In this document: positions 23,572 to 30,817 of the stretch, piece after piece
Position numbering within the stretch: position 1 is the stretch's first letter
Layout of the letters: the number at the start of each line of letters is the position of its first letter
Source: a virus
Strand: one strand, 5' to 3'
Virus record (IMG/VR): IMGVR_UViG_3300010413_000072
Location: 1 to 42,093 of that record
Length of the DNA: 42,093 nucleotides
Notes under the pieces: generated by a model
Told to the model about the DNA's origin: nothing
Seen by the model: the letters and a program-made list of their open reading frames with translations, nothing else
The model's database searches: none
Translations under genes and position numbers: made by a program

Positions 23572-23691
23572 TAAAGGGAAAATTCCGTGACAATGCAGAT
23601 TTTTCATTGTCACACATTTGCACAAAACGGGGTTTATAATTTTACTGAGCAGTTTATAAAATTATGGAAAAATTACTATAAATTATAGACG

Positions 23692-23716
23692 AAAAAAAAG
23701 CCCGCTTTACGCGAGC
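23692..23716 (-). terminator. Rho-independent terminator after the MazG-like gene
   Basis: Minus strand GCTCGC, loop GTAAA, GCGGGC (one G-T pair), then eight T. It lies 32 bp beyond the MazG-like stop at 23748 and would end the leftward early/replication transcript before the iteron region. Confidence 0.75.
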
Positions 23717-23747
23717 AAAAGGGGGCGCTCAGTAAATTACTGAATAA

Positions 23748-24032
23748 TTAAATGCGCCGCCCTCTGGTGCCATTCTTTTCATTCAGCGCCATTTTTGCCT
23801 GTATCGCGGCGGAAAGATCAACACCATGCGTGTGCGCAAGATCGGCGGTACGCAAGATGATGTCGGCCAACTCCATGGCGAAATTCTCAGTAGGCTCATC
23901 GCCTCGGCACTCGTTAACCGCCTCCCCGACTTCGGAGCATATGAGAGCTAAGGCCTCAAGTACGGTCTTATTGTGCCATCCCATCCGCTCTACCCAATCG
24001 TATTGCTTTGCTGCAATCTCATTGATATTCAT
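23748..24032 (-). CDS. MazG-like nucleotide pyrophosphohydrolase
   Basis: 94 residues, all-alpha. The signature E-V-G-E-A-V-N-E (helix 2) and E-L-A-D-I-I-L-R (helix 3) supply the E-x-x-E and E-x-x-D metal ligands of the MazG/dUTPase-like superfamily; length fits the short single-domain type. It would hydrolyse NTPs or dNTPs, or (p)ppGpp-like alarmones as proposed for some phage MazG. RBS GAGGAG precedes ATG 24032. Last gene before the terminator. Confidence 0.8.
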   Translation of the reverse strand: MNINEIAAKQYDWVERMGWHNKTVLEALALICSEVGEAVNECRGDEPTENFAMELADIILRTADLAHTHGVDLSAAIQAKMALNEKNGTRGRRI

Positions 24033-24038
24033 CTCTCA

Positions 24039-25481
24039 TCACTCCTCTGTCACACGCTTAAACAACGCCCAAGCACATCGAGCCTCAATAATCGGCAAGT
24101 ATTCCGCCTCCCGCTCGCACAATACCGGGTTGAACCCCTCCAGCAGCGCCGCCTTACCGGTCGACCCACTACCGGCGAACGGGTCGAGTACCGTCCCACC
24201 TGGTGGCGTCACCAATCGGCAGCACCATCGCATCAGCTCGGTCGGCTTGACGGTTGGGTGGTGGTTCCTCGCACCGCCAGTCCGCCCAGCGCCGGCACGC
24301 GGCGACTTGAGGCCATCAGAGCCCTCAGCCCGACCGCCAGTCACCTCCCCCGCGGCCACATGCGCCAGATGATCGCAGCCCTCATTCCGGTCCGCCTTGC
24401 TGGCCTTGGCGCAGTAGAAATATCGCCCCCACGGCTCATCGTCGAAGCACCCGTCGTGCAGGATGTTGGCGGGCCAGCGGCCGTGATGTTCACTGCCTAC
24501 ATAGTCCGCCGATTGAGGAACAATCGGTGTTACTCCATTTTGTGACCCACGACCGTTCGTTTTTATCATTTCGTCTCCAATCCGACACCCATCCACATTG
24601 ATCGCCCCCACGCCATGCGTCAGCACGTTGTCAGCGACAGTGCCCTCGAGAGGTTTCCGGGCGATGATGATGGGCTCATAGGCTGGCTTTAGCGCCGTCC
24701 CCCAGCCTTCCCACTGTTTCGCCTCGTCGGTGTGGGCGGTGGTGATATCAACCTCGACAGCAACCCCGGCGCCTATCGTATGCCGCGGCCCTTCCGCCTT
24801 ATTGGCTATCCCGCTTTTTTTCTGCCCGATCACCTCCCTGTCCGCGTGCCGTAGTAGTTCATCATATCGGCCATCTAGCGGTAGGATCTCTTTCATCTTC
24901 TGCCAGTCGCGCCATAATGGGAGACTGGGTTGGCTCTTACCAACCCAATGACTAACCACGCCGCTGTCCTCTGGGTATTCTAGATGCCGTTTAATATCAG
25001 CATGAGTCACTCCCGCTTGCTTGATTGTATTCCGCAGATAAGCCCTTATGTCGTCGAATCTGGCCCCGCCACGGCTTTTATCCACCGCCTTGCTAACATC
25101 CAGACTTTTCGGAAATCCCGATCCATAGAACCAAAACGCCGTGTCGCGGATCTCAAACCCCGCCAGGCGCAGCGCCATGCTCATCAAGTCTTGTGTTCGA
25201 CTGCCCGCAAAGACGAGCGCATAACCGCCCGGCTTGAGCACGCGCAACACCTCACGCCATACCGACGGCCCCGGGACGAAGCTATCCCAACTCTTGCCCA
25301 TGAATCCACCACCCGTGTGGATATAGTCGTCCCCGGCCAGCCAGTGCCGCAGCACCTCGGCCATGTCCGGCTGTTTGCTGAGGCCGTAAGGCGGATCGGT
25401 CACAATGCTGTCGACCGAACTATCCGCCATCCCGCGCAATGTATCCAGGCAATCCCCGTGGTGTATCTTGTAATCGATCAA
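24039..25481 (-). CDS. Beta-class DNA methyltransferase (N6-adenine or N4-cytosine)
   Basis: I start at TTG 25481, which overlaps the upstream TGA as TTGA and follows GAGGATGAGG; the 63 extra codons of the longer frame lie inside the previous gene. In the 480-residue product, catalytic motif IV TDPPYG is at about residue 27 and the AdoMet-binding LDPFAGSGSTG at about 428. This order, with a long target-recognition region between, marks the beta class. It contains NHHPTVKPTELMRWC, usual in phage enzymes. It probably protects phage DNA from restriction; the recognised site is unknown. Confidence 0.87.
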   Translation of the reverse strand: MIDYKIHHGDCLDTLRGMADSSVDSIVTDPPYGLSKQPDMAEVLRHWLAGDDYIHTGGGFMGKSWDSFVPGPSVWREVLRVLKPGGYALVFAGSRTQDLMSMALRLAGFEIRDTAFWFYGSGFPKSLDVSKAVDKSRGGARFDDIRAYLRNTIKQAGVTHADIKRHLEYPEDSGVVSHWVGKSQPSLPLWRDWQKMKEILPLDGRYDELLRHADREVIGQKKSGIANKAEGPRHTIGAGVAVEVDITTAHTDEAKQWEGWGTALKPAYEPIIIARKPLEGTVADNVLTHGVGAINVDGCRIGDEMIKTNGRGSQNGVTPIVPQSADYVGSEHHGRWPANILHDGCFDDEPWGRYFYCAKASKADRNEGCDHLAHVAAGEVTGGRAEGSDGLKSPRAGAGRTGGARNHHPTVKPTELMRWCCRLVTPPGGTVLDPFAGSGSTGKAALLEGFNPVLCEREAEYLPIIEARCAWALFKRVTEE

Positions 25482-25717
25482 TTCCTCATCCTCTTGTGTA
25501 GTCCCATCGCCGTCACAACGCCTAATGCCGCCCCGGTTCCTATCCATGGCACCACCGCCAGCCCTCCGTGTACCATCCCCACCACGACCACCACATCGGC
25601 CAGCGATAGGGCGTAGGAGGTCACGATAGCCCACCCATAGTGCCCGTGGATCACGTTCTGCTGCTGCCAAGCCCGGAGAAACACGAGCGCGAAAGTCGCC
25701 GCGGATAGCCCGATCAC
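25478..25717 (-). CDS. Small multi-span membrane protein (unknown)
   Basis: 79 residues, GTG 25717 overlapping the upstream stop as GTGA. Three hydrophobic segments at about residues 2-16, 29-47 and 53-71; a basic end (GLHKRMRN). FLRAWQQQNV and IVTSYALSLADVVVVV are seen in small uncharacterised membrane proteins of many tailed phages. It could be mistaken for a holin by topology, but it lies in the early/replication operon far from the lysis genes. Confidence 0.6.
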   Translation of the reverse strand: MIGLSAATFALVFLRAWQQQNVIHGHYGWAIVTSYALSLADVVVVVGMVHGGLAVVPWIGTGAALGVVTAMGLHKRMRN

Positions 25718-25944
25718 TTCTTCAACCCCTCCAACGCCACCTGAACCAGCAGCCGCCTAGCCTCCCCCGGCAACGTCCGCTCGAGCACATAGGCCCGCAG
25801 ACTGACCCCGTGCAGCATGAAGCGCTCCAGGCGGTACATATCCCCCGAGAAGCGCCGCGTGAGCGTCGGCTCGCCAGTGGGGAACTCGACGGTCATGCCA
25901 TGCAGACAGCCGCCGAGGTGTGGAAAAGATGTCTGGTCAGTCAC
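25714..25944 (-). CDS. Small conserved phage protein (unknown)
   Basis: GTG 25944 overlaps the previous stop as GTGA and has GGGAGGAA just upstream, giving 76 residues starting VTDQTSFPHLGGCLHGMTVE. A beta strand, then MYRLERFMLHGVSLRAYVLE and a helical end. It resembles nothing I can name with confidence. Confidence 0.5.
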   Translation of the reverse strand: MTDQTSFPHLGGCLHGMTVEFPTGEPTLTRRFSGDMYRLERFMLHGVSLRAYVLERTLPGEARRLLVQVALEGLKK

Positions 25945-26129
25945 CACTTCCTCCCATACCATTCAACCGGCACCATGATATCGCCATACAGACAAAACCC
26001 ATCCAGTCCCAGCGACTCCCCGCCGAACTCTACCCCGTGCGCCATACACTCCAGCCTATCCGCCGTGGCATAGTGCATCCACGCGCCCACCCAGGCGCAG
26101 ATCAGAAGGAAGGCGAGCAGTTTAATCAT
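25941..26129 (-). CDS. Small membrane-anchored protein (unknown)
   Basis: 62 residues from ATG 26129 within the end of the upstream gene; an ATG at 26144 is the alternative. The N-terminus (MIKLLAFLLICAWVGAWM) is a single membrane anchor or uncleaved signal. The outside part has two cysteines (LECMAHG, GFCLYG) and ends VPVEWYGRKW. No family recognised. Confidence 0.5.
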   Translation of the reverse strand: MIKLLAFLLICAWVGAWMHYATADRLECMAHGVEFGGESLGLDGFCLYGDIMVPVEWYGRKW

Positions 26130-26412
26130 CGTTTTTATACCCATTGTGCGTATCGTCTTTCTGCACATAAGATACTAAGGCTTTGGCTATCTCTTTGGAT
26201 AAGATATCGGCGTCGTCTTTTCTCAGCTCTACTTTTCTAACAGCATGAGCCGATCCCGCGATAGTATCTCCGGTTGCGAATGCAATCATTGAATCATCGC
26301 AAGTCTTTAACGGTTCAAAAGCCTCGCGGAGCATTGCAGGACATTCCGTGGCATAATAAAAATTACCGTATCGCCCTCGTAATTCAACCTTGATTATTAG
26401 TTCATCTTGCAT
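26122..26412 (-). CDS. Hypothetical protein
   Basis: 96 residues, ATG 26412 after GGAGGATTG. Mixed alpha/beta: IIKVELRGRYGNFYYAT, then FEPLKTCDDSMIAFATGDTI and a helical end KEIAKALVSYVQKDD. No motif recognised. It lies in the run of small leftward genes expressed from the copy B promoter. Confidence 0.5.
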   Translation of the reverse strand: MQDELIIKVELRGRYGNFYYATECPAMLREAFEPLKTCDDSMIAFATGDTIAGSAHAVRKVELRKDDADILSKEIAKALVSYVQKDDTHNGYKNDD

Positions 26413-26415
26413 TAT

Positions 26416-26589
26416 TCAATCCTCCGCTAAGAGCTCCTGCATTTCATCCATCGCCACACGCCGGGCCTCCTGTCGACGAGACTTCGACCCGCACACCGGC
26501 GGCTCGGCATCATCCACATCCCACGCCAGTCCACACTCGCACAGCATCCGATTGCCATACCGGCGGGCCTTGCAGTTATCCCGTGGCAT
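26416..26589 (-). CDS. Small cysteine-containing protein
   Basis: ATG 26589 overlaps the previous stop as TGATG. 57 residues with Cys at NCKARR, MLCECGLAW and PPVCGSK, a possible small zinc-binding unit, followed by a charged helix (RRQEARRVAMDEMQELL). A DNA or RNA contact is possible. Not assigned to a family. Confidence 0.5.
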   Translation of the reverse strand: MPRDNCKARRYGNRMLCECGLAWDVDDAEPPVCGSKSRRQEARRVAMDEMQELLAED

Positions 26590-26885
26590 CACGCGCAGTC
26601 CGCAAAGGCAAATACAAGCGCCCTGTGCGCACGCCACCAGTCAAGGGCTCCGTCGTCCATCCTGGCGATAGTCGCATCATCGAACTGTTCCCACTCATGC
26701 AAGCGATGCCCCTCACAACCAATCTGCAGCCAGTCGTCACACACATTGACGATATAACGTGGTAACTGCATGGAGCGGATGATCACGCCGTTACCGATTG
26801 TGTTGAAAACGCGGACCTCGCGCAGGTCGGCCCCGCGGTGCGTGTAGATAATTTTTCCGGTATATCGGTTTTTTATCTCAATCAT
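26589..26885 (-). CDS. Pentapeptide-type phage protein lacking most repeats
   Basis: ATG 26885 with GGAGG eight bases upstream; 98 residues. The start IEIKNRYTGKIIY and the end GCEGHRLHEWEQFDDATIAR then MDDGALDWWRAHRALVFAFA are the conserved caps of a common phage pentapeptide-repeat family. Between them only GADLREV remains of the A(D/N)LxX repeats, replaced by VFNTIGNGVIIRSMQLPRYI. Function of the family in phages is unknown. Confidence 0.6.
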   Translation of the reverse strand: MIEIKNRYTGKIIYTHRGADLREVRVFNTIGNGVIIRSMQLPRYIVNVCDDWLQIGCEGHRLHEWEQFDDATIARMDDGALDWWRAHRALVFAFADCA

Positions 26886-26920
26886 CTTTCCATCCTCCAA
26901 CAATTAGTCATCACGCCCAT

Positions 26921-26951
26921 AGTCTAGTCGCTATTGTCCGGCTGGTCAATA
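26921..26951 (-). promoter_or_regulatory. Operator/promoter module, copy B
   Basis: Palindrome TATTGTCCGGCTGGTCAATA (26932-26951). Minus strand: TTGACC (26949-26944), 17 bp, TAGACT (26926-26921). It overlaps the last codons of the primase/helicase gene and should drive the run of small genes starting at 26885. Confidence 0.75.
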
Positions 26952-29101
26952 CTTCCGTCGGTCATTCGTGGATCGTCCGGGTCGCGGTAGAACACCACCC
27001 CCGGGCCGCGGGTGCCGAACCGCTGCTTCTTCTTGCCGACGGTCCAGCCGAGGATCCGCAGCACATTGGCGATCCGCCGGCCGTGTGCGGTGGTCAGCCG
27101 GTCGTCGGTTATCTTGAGCAGCACCGAGGCGATGAGGTTGGTGGTCACCGCCGTGATGTGGCTCGCTTCCAGCCACTCGGCGATCTTGTCCTGCCAGGGG
27201 TCACGCTCCCGACGTTCCTCCTGCTCAGGATGAATGAGCCGCTTCTCGACTTCGTGCTTGACATGCCACTTCTCACCGGCCAGGTATCGCGCCTTGGCCT
27301 CCGCCCATAGCTGGTCGCGGTCCGCCACGATGCCGGCGATATCGCACAGGCCGCACATGACCGGCCAGAATCGCCGGTTCCCAGTCTGGTCCTTGAGGTA
27401 GCCCACACCCTCCTCCGGATTGACGGTACCCATAAAGACACACTGGCGGGGCACATCGACGATGGTGCGACCGTAGGGGGGCCGATACCGGTCGACACGA
27501 CGTGAGGCGAACTTCTTAACGGCACCGGTCTCGGCCCGGTTCATCGCGTCCATCTCGGCCACCTCCACGATCCAGGCACCATGCAATTGAATGGCCGCAT
27601 CCTTGTTGGTCACGTCGGGCAGCTCATCGGTGAACCATTCGGGATCAGGCATCAGGGAGAATATGGCGGTGGACTTCTGCAGACCCTGCGAGCCCTCGAG
27701 CACGACCATGTAATCGGCCTTGCATCCCGGCTCGTAGACCCGGGCGATCGCGGAGATGAGAAATTTTGCACCGACGATCTGCGAATATTCCGACGCCTCG
27801 ACGCCGAGATACCGAGATAGCCAGTTGTCCAACCGGCCCACGCCGTCCCACTCCAGCCGGTTCAGGTAGTTGCGCACCGGGTGGTTGCGGTTACGGTGCG
27901 CGAGCATCAGCACCGCATCGGCCACCGCCTCCTTGCCGGGCTTCATCAGCTGCCCTTGCATCCACGCTTGCGCCTCCACCGTGTCGGCATCCGTCCAGTT
28001 GCGCGGTGTCTCGTCCTGCTCACGCCACGGCGGCTTGGCCAGCAGAATAACCCGCTGCTTGAACTCATCGAACGCTACGGCGATATGACGCTCGACCATC
28101 ACGGCGGCCTCGAGTGTCGTATTGCCCTTGCCGCCGGCTGGCAGCTCCAGGCCGGGGGCACCGGGCGGTAATGGGACGGCGGGTACCTCGGGTGCGGGCA
28201 TAGCGGCCCGGATGGTATGCGCGCCCCCGGCCAGGTGGACCAGCGTACCCATGCCCAGCTCGGTCGGCGGGCTGCCGCGGTAATGCCGCCACCGGGCATC
28301 GACGCTATCGCCATCACCCCCGCACCGGTCCGACCACTCGCGCCACAGCTCCAGGCCCTCGTCAGTCCCGCCGGTGGCGTTATAGACGGCCATGCCTATC
28401 CGGTTCCACATCTCCCAGTCCGGCCCCTCGTTGGGAATCAGTTCGAGCGCGATGCGCACCCGTTCGATATCATCGGCGCGTTTGGGTATCAGGGCGAGGG
28501 GGTCGGTGCTACCGGTGCGGGGCTGGGCCTGGGCGGGCCCTGTGATCTCCAGCTGGTCGACGCCGGGCATGGTATCAATCGGCACCCCGGCGATGCGGTG
28601 GACCTCGTACTGCACACCGGCGACGCGCCCCACATAGAACGCCTGGCTGGCGGAGAAAGACTCGTTCGCCAGGATGCCACCCAGTATCGTGTTGATCTTG
28701 CCGGTGAAAGCGTGCCGCGCCTCGAGGCCCTGCGCCTGGCTGAACGGCGCAATGACGCGCCAGCGGTTGCCCTTAACGCCATGGCTCGGGGTCGTCACGA
28801 TGATCGCCTCGATGCCCATCAGCCCCAGGATGCCCGCCGCATCGCTGGGGGACATGTCGCCCTTATCGTAGTCCCCGATCACGCCCCATGCCTCGATGAT
28901 GTTGGCATCGTGGCGGAGGGAGCCCTTGGGGGTCTTCTGCTCGCCGTAGCGGTTCAGGGAGATCAACGGGCATGCGGCCTTGTCCGGGTACTCCGGCAGC
29001 TGCTGCAACCAATCGACCATCCCATCGGTAGTCGTGGTGTACTCGGTCGCCTGCAGCCCGCCGAGATTGGGAAATAGTGTGAATGTGAGGGGGCTATGCA
29101 T
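26924..29101 (-). CDS. Primase / VapE-type SF3 helicase
   Basis: 725 residues. N-terminal 1-230: archaeo-eukaryotic-primase-like region with GDYDKGD (acidic pair near 77-79) and TPSHGVKGNRWRVIAPF near 104. A PriCT-like linker follows (WEMWNRIGMAVYNATGG). From about residue 380 on there is a virulence-associated-E/SF3 helicase with Walker A LEGSQGLQKST near 465, EVAEMD as Walker B region and F-M-G-T-V-N-P as sensor. This would start replication and unwind the fork for the family B polymerase. The GGAGG before ATG 29101 directly abuts the start, so coupling to a short upstream frame is likely. Confidence 0.85.
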   Translation of the reverse strand: MHSPLTFTLFPNLGGLQATEYTTTTDGMVDWLQQLPEYPDKAACPLISLNRYGEQKTPKGSLRHDANIIEAWGVIGDYDKGDMSPSDAAGILGLMGIEAIIVTTPSHGVKGNRWRVIAPFSQAQGLEARHAFTGKINTILGGILANESFSASQAFYVGRVAGVQYEVHRIAGVPIDTMPGVDQLEITGPAQAQPRTGSTDPLALIPKRADDIERVRIALELIPNEGPDWEMWNRIGMAVYNATGGTDEGLELWREWSDRCGGDGDSVDARWRHYRGSPPTELGMGTLVHLAGGAHTIRAAMPAPEVPAVPLPPGAPGLELPAGGKGNTTLEAAVMVERHIAVAFDEFKQRVILLAKPPWREQDETPRNWTDADTVEAQAWMQGQLMKPGKEAVADAVLMLAHRNRNHPVRNYLNRLEWDGVGRLDNWLSRYLGVEASEYSQIVGAKFLISAIARVYEPGCKADYMVVLEGSQGLQKSTAIFSLMPDPEWFTDELPDVTNKDAAIQLHGAWIVEVAEMDAMNRAETGAVKKFASRRVDRYRPPYGRTIVDVPRQCVFMGTVNPEEGVGYLKDQTGNRRFWPVMCGLCDIAGIVADRDQLWAEAKARYLAGEKWHVKHEVEKRLIHPEQEERRERDPWQDKIAEWLEASHITAVTTNLIASVLLKITDDRLTTAHGRRIANVLRILGWTVGKKKQRFGTRGPGVVFYRDPDDPRMTDGSIDQPDNSD

Positions 29102-29135
29102 CCTCCGCCCTCGCCAGCGACTTGCTCATCCTCGT
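29102..29135 (-). other. Possible 11-codon leader frame before the primase/helicase
   Basis: ATG near 29135 preceded by GAGG encodes MSKSLARAEDA and stops at a TAG that overlaps the primase/helicase ATG region. Because the GGAGG of the big gene touches its ATG, termination-reinitiation from this frame may supply initiation. Weak evidence. Confidence 0.25.
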
Positions 29136-29153
29136 GCCCCTTTGTTGTTCTGT

Positions 29154-29468
29154 TTATCGCATCATCTGCCCGGTGGCTCGGCGTTTCAGCTCCTCGGGGG
29201 CTTTGACCGCGTGCGGGTCGCGGGCGGCGAGGCCCTGGCCCACCACGACGGCTATCTCGTTGCTAATAGCATGCCGGAGCACGGCCCGTCTCATTTGCGT
29301 CATGGTGTTGAAATGGGCCATGACCAGCGAGGGCGACACGCCCGCCCGCTCGGCCACCCCGCGCTTGGTCAGGTTGCGGTAATCATCCTCGGCGGCCAGG
29401 GCCACCGCCGCATCGAGGATCTGCAGCCGTCGCTCGGCTTTCGGCATCCAGTCTTTTGTCTTGCTCAT
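29154..29468 (-). CDS. Short TetR-like transcriptional regulator
   Basis: 104 residues. The N-terminal 60 residues fit the TetR DNA-binding domain: AERRLQILDAAVALAAED, then LTKRGVAERAGVSPSLVMAH with AGVSPSLVMAHF as the turn and recognition helix and M-RRAVLRHAI as helix 4. The usual ~130-residue ligand/dimer domain is missing, so it should dimerise through its short C-terminus or act as a monomer. Operator copy C lies right upstream, so it is the leading candidate for the protein that binds the five palindromes, including its own promoter. That link is inference. Confidence 0.75.
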   Translation of the reverse strand: MSKTKDWMPKAERRLQILDAAVALAAEDDYRNLTKRGVAERAGVSPSLVMAHFNTMTQMRRAVLRHAISNEIAVVVGQGLAARDPHAVKAPEELKRRATGQMMR

Positions 29469-29499
29469 AGTTGTCTGCTCTTCGTGTGCGTCAGTCGAT

Positions 29500-29530
29500 A
29501 GGTTAGCGGGTTATGGCCGGGCGGTCAATA
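29500..29530 (-). promoter_or_regulatory. Operator/promoter module, copy C
   Basis: Palindrome-related TTATGGCCGGGCGGTCAATA (29511-29530), the most diverged left arm. Minus strand: TTGACC (29528-29523), 17 bp, TAACCT (29505-29500). It overlaps the end of the C5-methyltransferase gene and precedes the TetR-like gene (ATG 29468). Confidence 0.65.
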
Positions 29531-30557
29531 TGAACGCTTCGATGAACGCCGTGGCGACTTCGGCATTGATTGCATTGCCGTAACCGCGCAGTCGTCCCAC
29601 TCGGGCGGCAGTCCCATCAACCAGCGGGAATGTGCCGGGTTCAACTGGCCGCCACTTTCCATCCCGGCAGTAGAGCCAGTCCGCATCTCGCCAGAGGCCG
29701 TTAGTCGGGCCGGGCTGCCTGCGGTCAGTTGCGCCGTTGGTCCCAACGGCATCCCCATACCCTTGTCCGGCCACTTCTCTTTCGCCCGTGCTTGCCGCTG
29801 TAGAAATACCTCCAGATTGTTCTCGTCCCCCTGCGCCTTCGGGGTCGGCCATCCCGCCAAACTCACCGCCCCCGGTAGTCGGTCCGTCCCCTGTCCCGGC
29901 CCGCCCTTCGGCCCGTCCTGCTGGCACGGGGTCGGCCATCCGGCCAGTGTCGCATCCCTCACCAGGCATGCACATCCGTGTTTCGTTCCGTGAAGCTCCT
30001 TCTGTCCCTTCGACCGCCCTGATGTATCGTGGGCTTGCGGAGTCGTCCATCCTTTCAGCAACAAAGAAGAGTCGCTGTCGGATGTGCGGCGCACCGACGC
30101 CCGCAGCGCAGAGATCGAGCGCCCCGCTGGCGTAGCCCGCGCCTTCCAGGTCAGTTTGTACAAGGTCGAGCCAACCGAGGCCGTCTTTGCTTGCAACCTG
30201 CTCGCCAAAGACTGGGACCGCTTCCGGTTTTCCGTGTTGGATGAGGTGGAGCCAGTGTGGCCAGAGGTGCCGCTCGTCAGTAAACCCGCCAGCTTTGCCT
30301 GCCGCGCTGAAAGGTTGGCAAGGACAGCTTCCCGTCCATACAGGCCGATCATCAGGCCAACCTGCTCGGCGTAATGCGTAGGACCACACTCCGATTCCGG
30401 CGAAAAAATGGCACTGAGTGTATCCCTCAAGATCTGCTGGCACGATGTCTTCGATTGATCGTTCATCAACTACCCCCGGAGCTATCTGCCCCATTCTGAT
30501 TAATTCCCGCAGCCACGCGGCCGCGAACGGATCGTGCTCGTTGTAGTATGCGGTCAC
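29511..30557 (-). CDS. C5-cytosine DNA methyltransferase
   Basis: 348 residues, GTG 30557 overlapping the previous stop as GTGA. Motif I FFAGIG at 51-56 binds AdoMet; motif [11 protein letters not shown] has the catalytic cysteine at residue 80; motif VI is seen as FGEQV with Glu119; motif VIII as HIRQRLFFV near 160; motif X as [14 protein letters not shown] near the end. The stretch between about 190 and 280 is low in complexity (Gly/Ala/Asp) and should be the target-recognition region. It makes 5-methylcytosine, probably against host restriction. A second long open frame overlaps nearly all of it. Confidence 0.87.
   Translation of the reverse strand: MTAYYNEHDPFAAAWLRELIRMGQIAPGVVDERSIEDIVPADLEGYTQCHFFAGIGVWSYALRRAGWPDDRPVWTGSCPCQPFSAAGKAGGFTDERHLWPHWLHLIQHGKPEAVPVFGEQVASKDGLGWLDLVQTDLEGAGYASGALDLCAAGVGAPHIRQRLFFVAERMDDSASPRYIRAVEGTEGASRNETRMCMPGEGCDTGRMADPVPAGRAEGRAGTGDGPTTGGGEFGGMADPEGAGGREQSGGISTAASTGEREVAGQGYGDAVGTNGATDRRQPGPTNGLWRDADWLYCRDGKWRPVEPGTFPLVDGTAARVGRLRGYGNAINAEVATAFIEAFILTARP
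29525..30469 (-). other. Long same-strand overlapping frame in the methyltransferase gene
   Basis: A 314-codon frame, +1 relative to the methyltransferase, opening [18 protein letters not shown]. It has repeated AGWPTP motifs (three copies), RRTSDSDSS and an ending [20 protein letters not shown]. This ending is known to me from many database proteins annotated as methyltransferase-like or hypothetical in phages. Both frames therefore look family-like. It may be an overprinted gene or a shadow that persists because the true gene is conserved; the methyltransferase frame holds all the catalytic motifs. I do not count it as an established gene. Confidence 0.35.
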
Positions 30558-30817
30558 CTGTATCTATCCTCGTAATCCTGATCAGTCGGCCCGGTCGGGT
30601 GGTATCGACACCATACCGTCGAGCCCTTCTTGTGCGGGTGGGATAGCCCGTCGCAATGACATGTCCGCGCCTTATTGCGCCGCCGGTCCGCTGAGTAGTC
30701 GTGCAGCGTGCCACCACACGCGCACCGCTTCGGCTTGACGTACTCCTCGGGATGCTTGCTCAGTGTGTAGATCCGCCGGCACTCATCTCGACCGCATCGA
30801 AACTTGAGTCTACTCAT
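30554..30817 (-). CDS. Small zinc-finger-like protein
   Basis: 87 residues. Cys/His pairs at FRCGRDECRR, KRCACGGTLH, RTCHCDGLSHPH and WCRYH could bind two zinc ions. Basic throughout. Likely nucleic-acid binding, placed between a VRR-NUC gene cluster and the C5-methyltransferase. ATG 30817 overlaps the stop of a 43-codon gene as ATGA. Confidence 0.6.
   Translation of the reverse strand: MSRLKFRCGRDECRRIYTLSKHPEEYVKPKRCACGGTLHDYSADRRRNKARTCHCDGLSHPHKKGSTVWCRYHPTGPTDQDYEDRYR

Larger units (their letters stand above)
23362..23624. repeat. Array of eleven 9-bp iterons (TGTGACAAT / TGTGCAAAT)
   Basis: Forward copies start at 23362, 23372, 23426, 23435, 23444 and 23586; reverse copies start at 23391, 23543, 23552, 23606 and 23616. 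Two versions occur, TGTGACAAT and TGTGCAAAT (first base varies in two), usually as neighbours spaced 9 or 10 bp, which puts them on the same face of the helix. Confidence 0.85.
23324..23747. other. 424-bp AT-rich non-coding region: candidate origin or control region
   Basis: The only gap over 300 bp in the genome. It contains eleven 9-bp iterons on both strands, a 33-bp inverted repeat, a run of AT-rich palindromes around 23630-23690, an isolated perfect AAGGAGGT at 23503-23510 without a usable start codon, and a leftward terminator. I find no convincing gene on either strand. It sits between the replication/modification genes and the packaging genes, all transcribed leftward. Iterons plus AT-rich DNA suggest either an origin of replication or a regulator-binding array; sequence alone does not decide. 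Confidence 0.7.

Noticed and set aside
23362-23624. Reading the 9-bp repeats as a CRISPR or minisatellite
   Set aside because: Repeats are too short, occur on both strands and have 9-10 bp phasing in pairs, as in iterons rather than spacers.
23487-23640. Open plus-strand frame after a perfect AAGGAGGT at 23503-23510
   Set aside because: No ATG or GTG start; the first TTG is 34 bases beyond the ribosome binding site and the frame runs through the iterons. Probably not coding.
28217-29077. 286-codon plus-strand frame opposite the primase/helicase
   Set aside because: Antisense shadow; the minus-strand protein has catalytic motifs.
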